A DNA stretch of 64,000 nt from Neorhizobium huautlense (GTDB taxonomy: Bacteria > Pseudomonadota > Alphaproteobacteria > Rhizobiales > Rhizobiaceae): positions 1 through 64,000 of the forward strand of contig NZ_JAUSRF010000013.1 in assembly GCF_030811685.1 (NCBI RefSeq), in the 5' to 3' direction. Below are positions 28,648-37,589 of the stretch, piece after piece (the stretch's first letter is position 1; the number at the start of each line of letters is the position of its first letter). A program made the translations under genes and the position numbers. Below the pieces are notes generated by a model, which was not told where the DNA came from, made no database searches, and was given only the letters and a program-made list of their open reading frames with translations.

Positions 28648-29205
28648 ATGTACGACAACCGCACCGCAATCGAAACCGCATTTTTATCAAATGCTTCGCT
28701 GGATTTCCTGTTCTTCTGGGGCCACCGGCCGTCCAGGGATGGCAGGATCACGGCTTCGTGCCTCAGCCAATGGTGGCCCTCACCTTTCACCGTCAATGGC
28801 GTCACCTATCAGACCGCAGAACACTGGATGATGGCCGGCAAGGCACGGCTTTTCGGGGATGAAGAAACGGCAGAAAAAATCCTTGCCGCAACCGATCCGA
28901 AGCAGGTCAAGGCGCTGGGGCGGAAGGCGCGTGGCTTTGATGCGGAAGCCTGGGACCGTGAAAAGTTTTCGATCGTCGCCGAAGGCAGCTTTCAGAAGTT
29001 TTTCCAGAATTCAGAGTTGCGCGCGTTTCTGTTGTCGACCGAAGACACGGTTCTGGTGGAAGCTAGCCCGGTCGATCCCGTCTGGGGCATCGGACTTGCG
29101 GCCGATGATGCGGCGGCAGCCGATCCGACGCAGTGGCGTGGGGAAAACCTGCTCGGCTTTGCGCTGATGGATGCGCGGGCGCGGATCAGGGCAGCGACTT
29201 TTTAA
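28648..29205 (+). CDS. NADAR (YbiA/DUF1768) family N-glycosidase-like protein
   Basis: A 185-aa protein of the NADAR family. Seen: FFWGHRPSRDGRITASCLSQWW, FTVNGVTYQTAEHWMMAGKARLFGDEE, ILAATDPKQVKALGRKARGF and WRGENLLGFALMDARARI. YbiA relatives cleave N-glycosidic bonds in reactive riboflavin intermediates; other NADAR proteins remove ADP-ribose from DNA guanine. With ribD, ribE and ribH in this window the first role is attractive but inferred. The start is the ATG of MYDNRTAIET; the ribosome site is weak and the frame extends upstream. Confidence 0.88.
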   Translation: MYDNRTAIETAFLSNASLDFLFFWGHRPSRDGRITASCLSQWWPSPFTVNGVTYQTAEHWMMAGKARLFGDEETAEKILAATDPKQVKALGRKARGFDAEAWDREKFSIVAEGSFQKFFQNSELRAFLLSTEDTVLVEASPVDPVWGIGLAADDAAAADPTQWRGENLLGFALMDARARIRAATF

Positions 29206-29220
29206 GCACGACACTCACGC

Positions 29221-29251
29221 GAAAAACCGGAGGCGCAGGGGCGCGTCCGGT
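29221..29251 (-). terminator. Terminator of the LdtR-type regulator gene
   Basis: ACCGGA-G-GCGC (29226-29236) pairs with GCGC-G-TCCGGT (29241-29251) around an AGGG loop, with one internal mismatch. On the minus strand TTTTT follows. It lies about 100 bp after the regulator's stop. Confidence 0.6.
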
Positions 29252-29353
29252 ATTGATCGCTTCTGGAGGTGTTTTGTTGTTCTTGCCGGTGGCCGGCCCG
29301 TGGATGGGCCTGGCCGCGCGGAGGCATGGCCTGATGTCCCGTGAGGGATCTGA

Positions 29354-29869
29354 TTACATGCGGTAGGCGATCGAGTCGTTCCAGAAACGGTCGAGACGCT
29401 GCAGAAGCTTGTTCATCTGCGAAAATTCGCCTTCGCCGATGCCGCCGACCTTTTCGATCGAGCCGATGTGGCGATCGTAAAGTTTTGCAACCGTTTCAGC
29501 GACTTCCTGGCCTTCCTTGGTCAGGCTGATGCGGACCGAACGACGGTCGATGCGCGAACGCTGGTGGTTGATGAAACCGAGGTCGACCAGCTTCTTGACG
29601 TTGTAGGAAACGTTGGAGCCGAGGTAATAACCACGCGAGCGCAGCTCGCCGGCGGTCAGTTCGGAATTGCCGATGTTGAACAGCAGCAGTGCCTGGACGG
29701 CGTTGACATCGTCGCGACCCTGACGGTCGAACTCGTCCTTGATGACATCGAGAAGGCGACGGTGAAGACGCTCGACCAGATGCAGGGATTCCATGTAAAG
29801 ACCACGGATCTGATCTTCGTGGGGATTGGCGACTGCCGCAGCCTGCGGCTTGATTTTTGCGTTCAACAT
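29354..29869 (-). CDS. ldtR: MarR-family regulator LdtR
   Basis: A 171-aa MarR-type regulator that I recognise as LdtR, described in Liberibacter and Sinorhizobium as controlling L,D-transpeptidase expression and stress tolerance. Seen: EDQIRGLYMESLHLVERLHRRLLDVIKDEFDR (dimerisation helices), LTAGELRSRGYYLGSNVSYNVKKLVDLGFI (winged helix) and RSRIDRRSVRISLTKEG (wing). The start MLNAKIKP follows GAGGCAAAAA. The window's own L,D-transpeptidase gene at 21095 is a possible target. A 16-bp palindrome lies upstream. Confidence 0.9.
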   Translation of the reverse strand: MLNAKIKPQAAAVANPHEDQIRGLYMESLHLVERLHRRLLDVIKDEFDRQGRDDVNAVQALLLFNIGNSELTAGELRSRGYYLGSNVSYNVKKLVDLGFINHQRSRIDRRSVRISLTKEGQEVAETVAKLYDRHIGSIEKVGGIGEGEFSQMNKLLQRLDRFWNDSIAYRM

Positions 29870-29944
29870 TTTTTGCCTCACTGTTTTGTTTGGCGGTGTG
29901 TTTGTTTGTTCCCGCCTTGTGAGAGACACTATCGAATGCGCATA

Positions 29945-30080
29945 AAATTCGACTTAAAACACACGGCTAACAGCCGGTAAACGCACGTTTCCCCATTGTG
30001 GCGCGGTTGGGGCAAGGGCCGCGTTAAGCAAATCAGCCCCATATTTTTCAATGGCTTGCCAGATAAATTCGATCGAATTT
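29945..30080. promoter_or_regulatory. Palindromic operator candidate upstream of ldtR
   Basis: AAATTCGATCGAATTT at 30065-30080 is a perfect 16-bp palindrome about 196 bp upstream of the ldtR start. A copy of its half-site, AAATTCGA, lies at 29945-29952, about 76 bp upstream. MarR proteins usually bind such palindromes and often autoregulate. The assignment to LdtR is inferred from position. Confidence 0.45.
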
Positions 30081-30106
30081 TAACGAAAATTGCTTGGGAA
30101 ACCTGG

Positions 30107-30538
30107 TTAATCAGTGGTTACCCGCTCGGCATTTTTGCGGTTTTCGAGGTAAATCGCGACGCGAAAGAGCACATAAATGGCGGCGACGAGGGCGTGCATG
30201 AGAGTTATCAACAGGCTGTGCCCGAAGATTTCCGGCCAGACTTGATACATCAGAAGCTGGGTGCCGGCGGCAAGCGCCCAAAGCACGGGCCCCCACGAGA
30301 CGGCAAGCCAGAGGCCGAGCGAAGCAACCGGGAAAAGGACGGCCAGCGTCGAGGCCGCCGCACGCCATGGAAAGCTCAACAGATCGAACCGGCCACGCCC
30401 GCCAAAACTGTAACCGGTGATCATGCCCCAATATTGCAGGCCGAACCAGAAACAGGAAACCGCGACGAGACGCAGGAACACGACATAAAGAAGCTGGGTC
30501 AGCGAAGGTTTCGGTCGGTTGAGAGAATCATGGGCCAT
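30107..30538 (-). CDS. Four-TM membrane protein (DUF6163-like)
   Basis: A 143-aa protein with four hydrophobic helices (about 15-38, 55-75, 78-97, 105-127) and a basic C-terminus. Recollection places a DUF6163 protein between ldtR and hemB in many Rhizobiales, which matches this position. No function is known. It is upstream of ldtR on the same strand and divergent from hemB. Confidence 0.7.
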   Translation of the reverse strand: MAHDSLNRPKPSLTQLLYVVFLRLVAVSCFWFGLQYWGMITGYSFGGRGRFDLLSFPWRAAASTLAVLFPVASLGLWLAVSWGPVLWALAAGTQLLMYQVWPEIFGHSLLITLMHALVAAIYVLFRVAIYLENRKNAERVTTD

Positions 30539-30685
30539 GATGCGGACGATAGCGGTGGTTTTTGCGGATCGCCAGAGGCTGGCGCGCCTATGACTTCAGT
30601 GCATACAAGATGCGGTGTCAGATCAATTCGCAAAACGCAGGTCGCGTGATATGGGATCGGAACCATTATAAAGAAGAGGCATACC

Positions 30686-31699
30686 ATGTCCGACAAGACG
30701 CACCTGGTGGACGAGATCACCGGCCACCGCCGCATGCGGCGCAACCGCAAGGCCGATTGGACACGCCGCATGGTTCAGGAGAACCGCGTGACCGTGGACG
30801 ACCTGATCTGGCCGATCTTCATCGTGCCGGGTGAAAACATCGTCGATCCGATCAAGGCCATGCCCGGCGTCTATCGCCTCAGCGTCGACAAGGCGGTGGA
30901 AGCGGTGAAGGAAGCCGCCGATCTCGGCATTCCGGCCGTTGCCCCCTTCCCCGATATCGAGATGGATCTGCGCGATGCGACCGGCTCGGCCATTCTCGAC
31001 CCCAACAATCTGATCAACCGCTTTACCAGTGCGGTGAAGAAGTCGGTGCAGAATATCGGCGTGATCAGCGACGTGGCGCTCGACCCGTTCACCAGCCATG
31101 GCCATGACGGCATCTTGCGTGATGGCGTCATTCTTAATGACGAGACGGTGGATCAGGTGGTCAAGGCCGCCGTGCTGCAGGCTGATGCCGGCTCAGATAT
31201 CATCTCGCCATCGGAAATGATGGACGGCCGTATCGGCGCCATCCGTCGCGGACTGGACGCAGCCGGCCATCAGGATGTCGGCATCATGTCCTATGCGGCA
31301 AAATTTTCGTCCGGCTTTTATGGCCCCTATCGCGAGGCGATCAATACCGGTGGGCTCCTGAAGGGCGACAAGAACTCCTATTACGTCTCGCCCGCCAACG
31401 GCACCGAAGCTTTGCGCGATGCCGCCCTCGATGTCGAGGAAGGTGCGGACATGCTGATGGTGAAGCCGGGCCTGCCTTATCTGGACATCTGTTGGCGCGT
31501 GAAGGAAGCTTTTGGGCTTCCGACCTATGCCTATCAGGTCTCGGGCGAATATTCGCAGATCAAGGCCGCCGCCATGCAAGGCTGGATCGACGAAGAGCGG
31601 GTGATGATGGAAACACTTCTCTGTTTCAAGCGCGCCGGCTGCGATGGCATCCTCACCTATTTTGCCGTCGATGTGGCACGGAAGCTGGCCAAGGGCTGA
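30686..31699 (+). CDS. hemB: Delta-aminolevulinic acid dehydratase (porphobilinogen synthase)
   Basis: A 337-aa enzyme joining two 5-aminolevulinate molecules to porphobilinogen in haem synthesis. Seen: HRRMRRNRKADWTRRMVQEN, ISDVALDPFTSHGHDG, the Schiff-base lysine regions MSYAAKFSSGFYGPYREA and MLMVKPGLPYLDI, and AYQVSGEYSQIKAAA. In ALDPFTSHGHDG, Ala and Asp replace the zinc-binding cysteines, so this is the Mg-dependent type as in other rhizobia. AAGAAGAGG precedes the ATG. Confidence 0.98.
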   Translation: MSDKTHLVDEITGHRRMRRNRKADWTRRMVQENRVTVDDLIWPIFIVPGENIVDPIKAMPGVYRLSVDKAVEAVKEAADLGIPAVAPFPDIEMDLRDATGSAILDPNNLINRFTSAVKKSVQNIGVISDVALDPFTSHGHDGILRDGVILNDETVDQVVKAAVLQADAGSDIISPSEMMDGRIGAIRRGLDAAGHQDVGIMSYAAKFSSGFYGPYREAINTGGLLKGDKNSYYVSPANGTEALRDAALDVEEGADMLMVKPGLPYLDICWRVKEAFGLPTYAYQVSGEYSQIKAAAMQGWIDEERVMMETLLCFKRAGCDGILTYFAVDVARKLAKG

Positions 31700-31735
31700 G
31701 CGCGCTTTTCCTCTCTCTATAATATGCAGCATTTT

Positions 31736-31756
31736 CCGGCGGTCTTGTGTCGCCGG
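31736..31756 (+). terminator. Hairpin after hemB
   Basis: CCGGCG at 31736-31741 pairs with CGCCGG at 31751-31756, followed by ATTTCT. It is a short, weak terminator-like hairpin 37 bp after the hemB stop. Confidence 0.4.
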
Positions 31757-31817
31757 ATTTCTCCACCATATTGAATAGGGTAAAATCCCGATTTCGGGAG
31801 AAGGAGAACATAAGACC

Positions 31818-32276
31818 ATGAGCCTTGACCCCAACACAGCCGTCGTCGCACCGGAAGATTGGCGCGCCTATAGCGGCGTGCTGCTGCGGCGCTCATTCGC
31901 CTTCATTCTCGATTACCTGATCGTGCTGCTGCTCTGTATTCCGGCGGCAATCATCGTCTTCTTTCTCGGCGTGCTGACGCTCGGCCTCGGCTTCATGCTC
32001 TACCCGGCGCTGTTCGTGATCGTGGCAATTCTCTATTTCGGCATGACACTGGGCGGCCCAAGCCAGGCCTCTCCGGGCATGCGTGCCGCCGGCATCACCA
32101 TGCTACGCCTTGATGGCCGCCGCATGGATTTCATGACCGCCATGGTGCATACGGTGCTGTTCTGGCTGATCAACTCGGTGCTGACACCGCTGATCCTGCT
32201 GGCCGGCCTGTTTACCGACCGCTCGCGTCTGGTGCATGACTTTCTGCTCGGCACCGTGGTTGCGCGCACCAGCTGA
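31818..32276 (+). CDS. RDD-family membrane protein
   Basis: A 152-aa protein with three TM helices. The RDD signature starts at LLRRSFAFILDYLIVLLLC (Arg and Asp in the first helix), with a later PSQASPGMRAAGITMLRLDGRR loop and FTDRSRLVHDFLLGTVV at the end. RDD proteins are thought to be transporters or membrane stress proteins; the role here is unknown. AAGGAG precedes the start. It lies between hemB and bpt on the same strand. Confidence 0.88.
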   Translation: MSLDPNTAVVAPEDWRAYSGVLLRRSFAFILDYLIVLLLCIPAAIIVFFLGVLTLGLGFMLYPALFVIVAILYFGMTLGGPSQASPGMRAAGITMLRLDGRRMDFMTAMVHTVLFWLINSVLTPLILLAGLFTDRSRLVHDFLLGTVVARTS

Positions 32277-32315
32277 GGCCGCAACCGCGCCTGAATGAAA
32301 ACATTTGATGACCAC

Positions 32316-32342
32316 ACATGCGGGCAGGCTTTGCCCGCATGT
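32316..32342 (+). terminator. Hairpin after the RDD gene
   Basis: An 11-bp perfect stem (ACATGCGGGCA at 32316-32326, TGCCCGCATGT at 32332-32342) has a 5-nt loop. The T stretch that follows (TGACGTTTTG) is interrupted, so termination strength is uncertain. Confidence 0.55.
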
Positions 32343-32420
32343 TGACGTTTTGCGAACTTAGGTCATGCTAATGCAAATTGTCGCAACGCACGCTCGTCGA
32401 ACGCAAGGCTCCAACCCGGG

Positions 32421-33179
32421 ATGAACTCGCAAATTTCGCCATCACCGCAGTTCTATCTGACGGCTCCGGCAGCGTGTCCTTATCTTCCGGGTGAATACGA
32501 GCGAAAAGTCTTCACGCATCTGGTCGGCCCCCGCGCCGCAGAGATGAATGACCTTCTGACACAGGGCGGTTTCCGTCGCTCCCAGAACATCGCCTACCGT
32601 CCCGCCTGCGAAGCCTGTCGCGCCTGTGTTTCGGTGCGCATTCTCGTCGACCAGTTCGAGCCGAGCCGCACGATGCGCCGCGTACTCAACGCCAATAGCG
32701 ACATCACCGCCGACATCTATCCGGCCCAGCCTTCTACCGAACAGTTTTCGCTGTTCCGCACCTATCTCGACAGCCGCCACCAGCGTGGCGGCATGTCCGA
32801 CATGTCGGCGCTCGATTACGCGATCATGGTGGAAGACACGCATGTGAACACCCGCGTCATCGAATACCGCCGCCGCGTGGAAGGTGCCGGTATCGGTGCC
32901 GCCAAGGGCGAACTAGTGGGCGTGGCTTTGACCGACATGATGAGCGACGGGCTTTCGATGGTCTATTCGTTCTTCAACCCGGAGCTGGAAAAACGCTCCT
33001 TCGGCACATTCATGATCCTCGACCATATCAACCGCACCCGCACGCTCGGCCTGCCGCATGTCTATCTCGGCTACTGGGTGAAGGGGTCGGCCAAGATGGG
33101 CTACAAGACACGCTACCAGCCGCAGGAGCATCTGACGGCACGGGGTTGGGAATTGTATACGGGTGAGGATGAGGGCTGA
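32421..33179 (+). CDS. bpt: Aspartate/glutamate leucyltransferase (bacterial N-end rule)
   Basis: A 252-aa protein that transfers Leu from Leu-tRNA to N-terminal Asp or Glu, marking proteins for ClpS/ClpAP degradation. Seen: the N-terminal region [19 protein letters not shown] with the first Cys, [15 protein letters not shown] with further Cys, and the C-terminal transferase part with [22 protein letters not shown] and [19 protein letters not shown]. Eukaryotic homologues (Ate1) transfer Arg; the alphaproteobacterial form is of the Bpt type. Confidence 0.95.
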   Translation: MNSQISPSPQFYLTAPAACPYLPGEYERKVFTHLVGPRAAEMNDLLTQGGFRRSQNIAYRPACEACRACVSVRILVDQFEPSRTMRRVLNANSDITADIYPAQPSTEQFSLFRTYLDSRHQRGGMSDMSALDYAIMVEDTHVNTRVIEYRRRVEGAGIGAAKGELVGVALTDMMSDGLSMVYSFFNPELEKRSFGTFMILDHINRTRTLGLPHVYLGYWVKGSAKMGYKTRYQPQEHLTARGWELYTGEDEG

Positions 33180-33234
33180 GGCCCTCTGTATCCAAAGCGC
33201 TTCATGAGAGGATATTGCCCGCATCGAGCGGCGG

Positions 33235-33255
33235 TGTTATAACATGGTTAGAACA
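33235..33255. promoter_or_regulatory. Operator candidate of the AbrB-Doc module
   Basis: TGTTATAACA (33235-33244) is a perfect palindrome, followed directly by the related TGGTTAGAACA (33245-33255). The pair sits 13 bp upstream of the antitoxin start and overlaps a TATAAC -10-like element, as expected for an autoregulated antitoxin promoter. Confidence 0.5.
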
Positions 33256-33267
33256 GAGGTTTGAACC

Positions 33268-33489
33268 ATGAACGCGACCATTCGTAAAATCGGCAATTCC
33301 GAAGGCATTATCATTCCCAAGGATGTTCTTGATCGCATGGGGCTGAAGGCCGGCGACACGCTCGAAATTCGTGAGGAAAATGGCAACATTGCCCTCGTGC
33401 CCGAGCAAGCCGACCTCGCTGAGCAGCTCAAGGCGGCACGTCTTGGCATGGAAAAATATCGGATCGCGCTGCGGGAACTTGCCAAGTGA
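33268..33489 (+). CDS. AbrB/MazE-like antitoxin
   Basis: A 73-aa protein with a SpoVT/AbrB swapped-hairpin DNA-binding domain (ATIRKIGNSEGIIIPKDVLDRMGLKAGDTLEI) and a C-terminal helical tail (about 48-73) that would wrap the toxin. The gene overlaps the Doc toxin start by GTGA. The antitoxin probably represses its own operon through the palindromes just upstream. Confidence 0.92.
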   Translation: MNATIRKIGNSEGIIIPKDVLDRMGLKAGDTLEIREENGNIALVPEQADLAEQLKAARLGMEKYRIALRELAK

Positions 33490-33875
33490 CAGCCATCAAA
33501 TGGCTGTCACGCCCGGCCATTGAGATCATCCATAGCGAACAGCTAGCCGAACATGGTGGACTGGTCGGCATAAAGGATGAAAATGCTCTCGAAGCTGCCC
33601 TTGCCCGTCCGCTCCACAAAAACACCTATGGCGAGGAAGATATCTTCGTTCTTGCTGCAGCCTACGTGTATGGACTTGCGAGAAACCACCCATTCTCAGA
33701 TGGAAATAAGCGCACTGCGTATCTGGCAGCTTTCACCTTTCTTCTGATGAACGGTTACCTGATTGAAGCAACGCAGGCGCAGATCGTAACCCTCATATTG
33801 GGTGTCGCCGCCGGAGAAATCGATGAGGACGGCCTGACACGCTTCCTGCGTGATCACACCGTCCCCTATCCCTGA
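33486..33875 (+). CDS. Doc-type Fic toxin
   Basis: A 129-aa protein of the Doc family. The Fic motif reads HPFSDGNKRTAYLAA, with the catalytic His and the Doc-specific Lys/Arg arrangement. Doc phosphorylates elongation factor Tu and arrests translation. It starts at GTG overlapping the antitoxin stop. Doc is classically paired with Phd; pairing with an AbrB-type antitoxin is known but less common. The 3' end converges tightly on parC. Confidence 0.93.
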   Translation: MTAIKWLSRPAIEIIHSEQLAEHGGLVGIKDENALEAALARPLHKNTYGEEDIFVLAAAYVYGLARNHPFSDGNKRTAYLAAFTFLLMNGYLIEATQAQIVTLILGVAAGEIDEDGLTRFLRDHTVPYP

Positions 33876-36134
33876 TTACCCCGCAAACTTGCCAGAGCGC
33901 GGAAAGCCTTTCGGCACCGTACGGCCAGCCGAGGCACGGTCGCCGCTCCATTCCAGAAGCTCGTCCTTGGTCTTGGTGAACTGGCGGCCGGCGCTGTCTT
34001 CCCAGGTCAGACCCGTCTCGATCGCAAAACACTTGATGTCGGAAATGCCGCCATCCTTGTAGCGCTGCAGGCGAACGCCCTTGCCGCGGGTCATTTCCGG
34101 TAGCTGCGCCATCGGGAAGACCAGCATCTTGCGGTTTTCGCCAACGACAGCCACGTGATCACCCGATACCGGAATGACAAGCTTTGTTTCGTCCGGCATG
34201 CCGACATTCATGATCTGCTTGCCCTTGCGGGTATTGGCGATCATTTCGCTTTCGGCAACGACAAAGCCGTTGCCGGCGGTCGAAGCAAGTATGTGTTTGC
34301 GTGTCGCGTCATGCACGAAGGCCGTCAGAATATCCTGATCGTTCTCCATGTCGACGATGATACGGATCGGTTCGCCATGCCCACGGCCGCCCGGCAGCTT
34401 GTCTGCACCAAGCGTATAGACCTTGCCGCCGGTAGTGATCAGCAGCAGCTTGTCGGTCGTCTGCGCCGGGAATGCCAGTTTCGGCCCGTCGCCTTCCTTG
34501 AAGGTGAGCGTCGAAGTGTCGGCGATATGGCCCTTGAGCGCGCGGATCCAGCCCTTTTGCGAGATGACGACGGTGATCGGTTCCTTTTCGATCATCGCCT
34601 GCTGGATGGCTTCGAGATCGGCTTCAGGCGCATCGGCGAACTGCGTCATGCGCGCGAACGGCTTGCCCTTGCCCTTGGCAAAGGCTTTTCGCACGTCCTG
34701 GATCTCGATCTCGACGACCTTCCATTGCTTGTCGTCGGAACCGAGCAGCGCCTCGATATCTGCCTTTTCCTTGGTGAGCTCATCGAATTCCTTGCGGATT
34801 TCGAACTCTTCCAGCTTGCGCAGGGAGCGCAGGCGCATGTTGAGGATGGCTTCTGCCTGGATGTCGGTGAGCCCGAAGCGGGCGATCATCGCCTGTTTCG
34901 GCTCATCCTCCTCGCGGATGATGCGGATCACCTCATCGATATTGAGGTAGGCGATCAGGAAACCGCCGAGCAGTTCCAGCCGGCGCTCGATGGCGGCCAG
35001 ACGGAAACTGGAGCGGCGAACCAGCACTTCCTTGCGGTGCGCCAGCCACTCCGTCAGCACTTCGTTGAGCGCCATGACCCTGGGCACCTTGCCCATGGAC
35101 AGGACGTTCATGTTGAGCGGGAACCGGTTTTCCAGATCCGTTAGCTTGAACAGCGATTCCATCAGAAGCGTCGCATCGACGGTGCGGTTTTTCGGCACCA
35201 GCACGACACGGACATCTTCGGCGGATTCGTCACGCACGTCTTCCAGAAGCGGCAGTTTACGAGCGATCAGCAGTTCGGCGATCTTTTCGATCAGGCGCGA
35301 TTTCTGCACCTGATAGGGAATTTCGGTGACAACGATCTGATAACCGCCGCGGCCGAGATCTTCCGTCTCCCATTTCGCACGCACGCGAAAACCGCCGCGA
35401 CCGGTGCGATAGGATTCGATGATCGATTCACGGCTGTCGATGATGATGCCGCCTGTCGGCAGATCCGGGCCGGGAATGAATTCGACCAGCTTTTCGACCG
35501 TCGCATCGGGATGTTTGATCAGATGCAGCGCCGCGTCGCAGAGTTCATGTGCGTTATGCGGCGGGATGGATGTCGCCATGCCGACGGCAATACCGGACGA
35601 GCCGTTGGCAAGTAGGTTCGGGAAGGCGCCGGGCATGACGACCGGTTCTGAGTCTTCCTCGTTATAGGTCGGACGGAAATCGACACTGTCCTGATCGATG
35701 CCTTCCAGCAGGAGGGCAGCAACCTCGGTCATGCGCGCTTCGGTGTAACGATAGGCGGCGGCGCCATCGCCATCGATATTGCCAAAGTTGCCCTGGCCAT
35801 CGACGATCGGGTAACGCTGCGAAAAATCCTGTGCCAGACGCACCAACGCGTCATAGACCGACTGGTCACCATGCGGGTGGAACTTACCGATCACGTCACC
35901 GACGATACGGGCGCATTTCTTGAAAGCCGAATTCGGCCGGATGCCCATTTCGCTCATCGCGTGGATGATGCGGCGATGCACGGGTTTGAGGCCGTCGCGA
36001 ACGTCCGGCAGCGCGCGGTGCATGATGGTCGACAACGCATAAGCGAGGTAGCGCTCTTCCAGCGCCGCCTTCAGGTCGACCGGCAGAATGTGGTCGTCGC
36101 CATCTTCTGGCGGCGGAGTCAGACTTTTTCCCAT
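33876..36134 (-). CDS. parC: DNA topoisomerase IV subunit A
   Basis: A 752-aa type IIA topoisomerase subunit that decatenates chromosomes with ParE. Seen: [36 protein letters not shown] in pieces, the quinolone-resistance region [19 protein letters not shown], the catalytic Tyr in YRYTEARMT, and C-terminal beta-pinwheel repeats ([27 protein letters not shown]). Within the helix the residues read GDQSVYDAL. The length and the divergent C-terminal repeats favour ParC over GyrA. It runs antisense to the toxin gene with adjacent ends. Confidence 0.96.
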   Translation of the reverse strand: MGKSLTPPPEDGDDHILPVDLKAALEERYLAYALSTIMHRALPDVRDGLKPVHRRIIHAMSEMGIRPNSAFKKCARIVGDVIGKFHPHGDQSVYDALVRLAQDFSQRYPIVDGQGNFGNIDGDGAAAYRYTEARMTEVAALLLEGIDQDSVDFRPTYNEEDSEPVVMPGAFPNLLANGSSGIAVGMATSIPPHNAHELCDAALHLIKHPDATVEKLVEFIPGPDLPTGGIIIDSRESIIESYRTGRGGFRVRAKWETEDLGRGGYQIVVTEIPYQVQKSRLIEKIAELLIARKLPLLEDVRDESAEDVRVVLVPKNRTVDATLLMESLFKLTDLENRFPLNMNVLSMGKVPRVMALNEVLTEWLAHRKEVLVRRSSFRLAAIERRLELLGGFLIAYLNIDEVIRIIREEDEPKQAMIARFGLTDIQAEAILNMRLRSLRKLEEFEIRKEFDELTKEKADIEALLGSDDKQWKVVEIEIQDVRKAFAKGKGKPFARMTQFADAPEADLEAIQQAMIEKEPITVVISQKGWIRALKGHIADTSTLTFKEGDGPKLAFPAQTTDKLLLITTGGKVYTLGADKLPGGRGHGEPIRIIVDMENDQDILTAFVHDATRKHILASTAGNGFVVAESEMIANTRKGKQIMNVGMPDETKLVIPVSGDHVAVVGENRKMLVFPMAQLPEMTRGKGVRLQRYKDGGISDIKCFAIETGLTWEDSAGRQFTKTKDELLEWSGDRASAGRTVPKGFPRSGKFAG

Positions 36135-36342
36135 GGGGTTTGACTAGCGGAAAGCCCGATTCCCGGCAACAAACCGAGAGAATCAGACTGTGGAGAACCT
36201 CACGCTTCAGTCATCTCTCATTAAGCCTTGCCACAAAAAGGCCCGGATAGACTTCACAGAGAGAATTCAACGCATTATTCGCGTAGCTTATAAATTCCAT
36301 TTATTTTTCAGGCGGATCACCTGCCTCATGAGGAGCCTATTC

Positions 36343-37533
36343 ATGCGCTACACTGCCTCGGCCAAGTTGTTTGCGGCCGGAACTGCCCTGTTTGCTTTCA
36401 CCACGCCGGCTTTGGCGCTGGATGGCAACGATCTCGTCAACAAGCTCAACACCGCGCTGAACATGCAGAACGGCATGGGCATCGTTGCCGGCTCGATCAC
36501 CGTCGATGGATCGGACGTGACGCTAACCGACAGCCGCTTCGAAGCCGGCAACGGCCAGGGCAGCGTGCCGCTCGGCACGATCGAGCTGGAAGGCGTCGAG
36601 GAAGATGCCGGCGCCTACACGATCGAAAGCGTCACCTTTGACGACATCAACATCACGGATGAAAAATTCGCGCTGACGGCTTCGGACCTGTCGATCTCCG
36701 ACATGCGCATCCCTGCAAGCTCGGCCGGCGACACAACAGATGCCGTGCTGTTCTACGGCGAGGCAAGCGTTGGCGCCATCGAGATCAAGCTCGACGGCAA
36801 GAGCGTGGCATCGGTCGGCTCCGCCAAGATGACGAGCGAAGCCGCAGACGACAAGAAGTCGATCACGTTCGATGTCAAGGTTGCCGATATCACGGGCGAT
36901 CTCAGCGCCGTCGAAGACGCACAGGTACGCCAGACCATCGACGACCTCGGCATCAACGAGATCGACGGCAATATCAGCATGACCGGCAGCTGGGACCTGA
37001 CCACGGGCACGCTGGAAACAGAGGAATACGCCTTCGACTTCGCCAATATCGGCCGCCTGAACATGGCGTTCAGCCTGTCCGGTTACACGCTCGATTTCCT
37101 GCGCTCCGTTCAGGAGGCTGCAAAGAAGGCTGAAGCCAGCGCCAATGACGAACAGGCCCAGCAGGCAGCAGGCCTTGCCATGCTCGGCCTGATCCAGCAG
37201 CTCAGCTTCAACAGCGCGGAAATCCGCTTCGACGACGACGGCATCACCACCAAGGCGCTCGATGTGGCCGCCAAGAAGCAGGGCACGACCGGCGACCAGC
37301 TGGCGCAAATGATCAAGGCCATGGCGCCGATGATGCTGGCACAATACAACGTGCCGGAACTGCAGAAGGCTCTGACCGAAGCGCTCAATACCTATCTCGA
37401 CAAGCCGGGCAGCTTCACGATCAGCGCGAAGCCGGAAAAGTCGGTTCCGGTTCCGACGATCATGGGTGCCGCCATGGCCGCGCCGAACACGATCCCGCAG
37501 GTTCTCGGCGTGACCGTGACCGCAAACGACTAA
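36343..37533 (+). CDS. Large secreted protein of unknown function
   Basis: A 396-aa protein with a signal peptide (RYTASAKLFAAGTALFAFTTPALALDG, cleavage near residue 25). The mature chain is acidic and beta-rich with repeated xTxD and GxI patterns (TVDGSDVTLTDSRFEAGNG, FDDINITDEKFALTASDLSI, AEIRFDDDGITTKALDVAA), then an Ala/Gln helical stretch. It could be periplasmic or outer-membrane associated. AGGAG is 7 nt before this ATG. I recognise it only as a conserved rhizobial secreted protein. Confidence 0.75.
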   Translation: MRYTASAKLFAAGTALFAFTTPALALDGNDLVNKLNTALNMQNGMGIVAGSITVDGSDVTLTDSRFEAGNGQGSVPLGTIELEGVEEDAGAYTIESVTFDDINITDEKFALTASDLSISDMRIPASSAGDTTDAVLFYGEASVGAIEIKLDGKSVASVGSAKMTSEAADDKKSITFDVKVADITGDLSAVEDAQVRQTIDDLGINEIDGNISMTGSWDLTTGTLETEEYAFDFANIGRLNMAFSLSGYTLDFLRSVQEAAKKAEASANDEQAQQAAGLAMLGLIQQLSFNSAEIRFDDDGITTKALDVAAKKQGTTGDQLAQMIKAMAPMMLAQYNVPELQKALTEALNTYLDKPGSFTISAKPEKSVPVPTIMGAAMAAPNTIPQVLGVTVTAND

Positions 37534-37556
37534 GGTTCGGTTCAAACTAGTTTTGG

Positions 37557-37584
37557 AAGCCCGGCAGGTGACTGTCGGGCTTTT
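37557..37584 (+). terminator. Terminator after the large secreted-protein gene
   Basis: An 11-bp stem (AAGCCCGGCAG at 37557-37567 with CTGTCGGGCTT at 37572-37582, one wobble) has a GTGA loop and is followed by TT. It fits a plus-strand intrinsic terminator 24 bp after the stop. Confidence 0.75.
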
Positions 37585-37589
37585 GCGTT

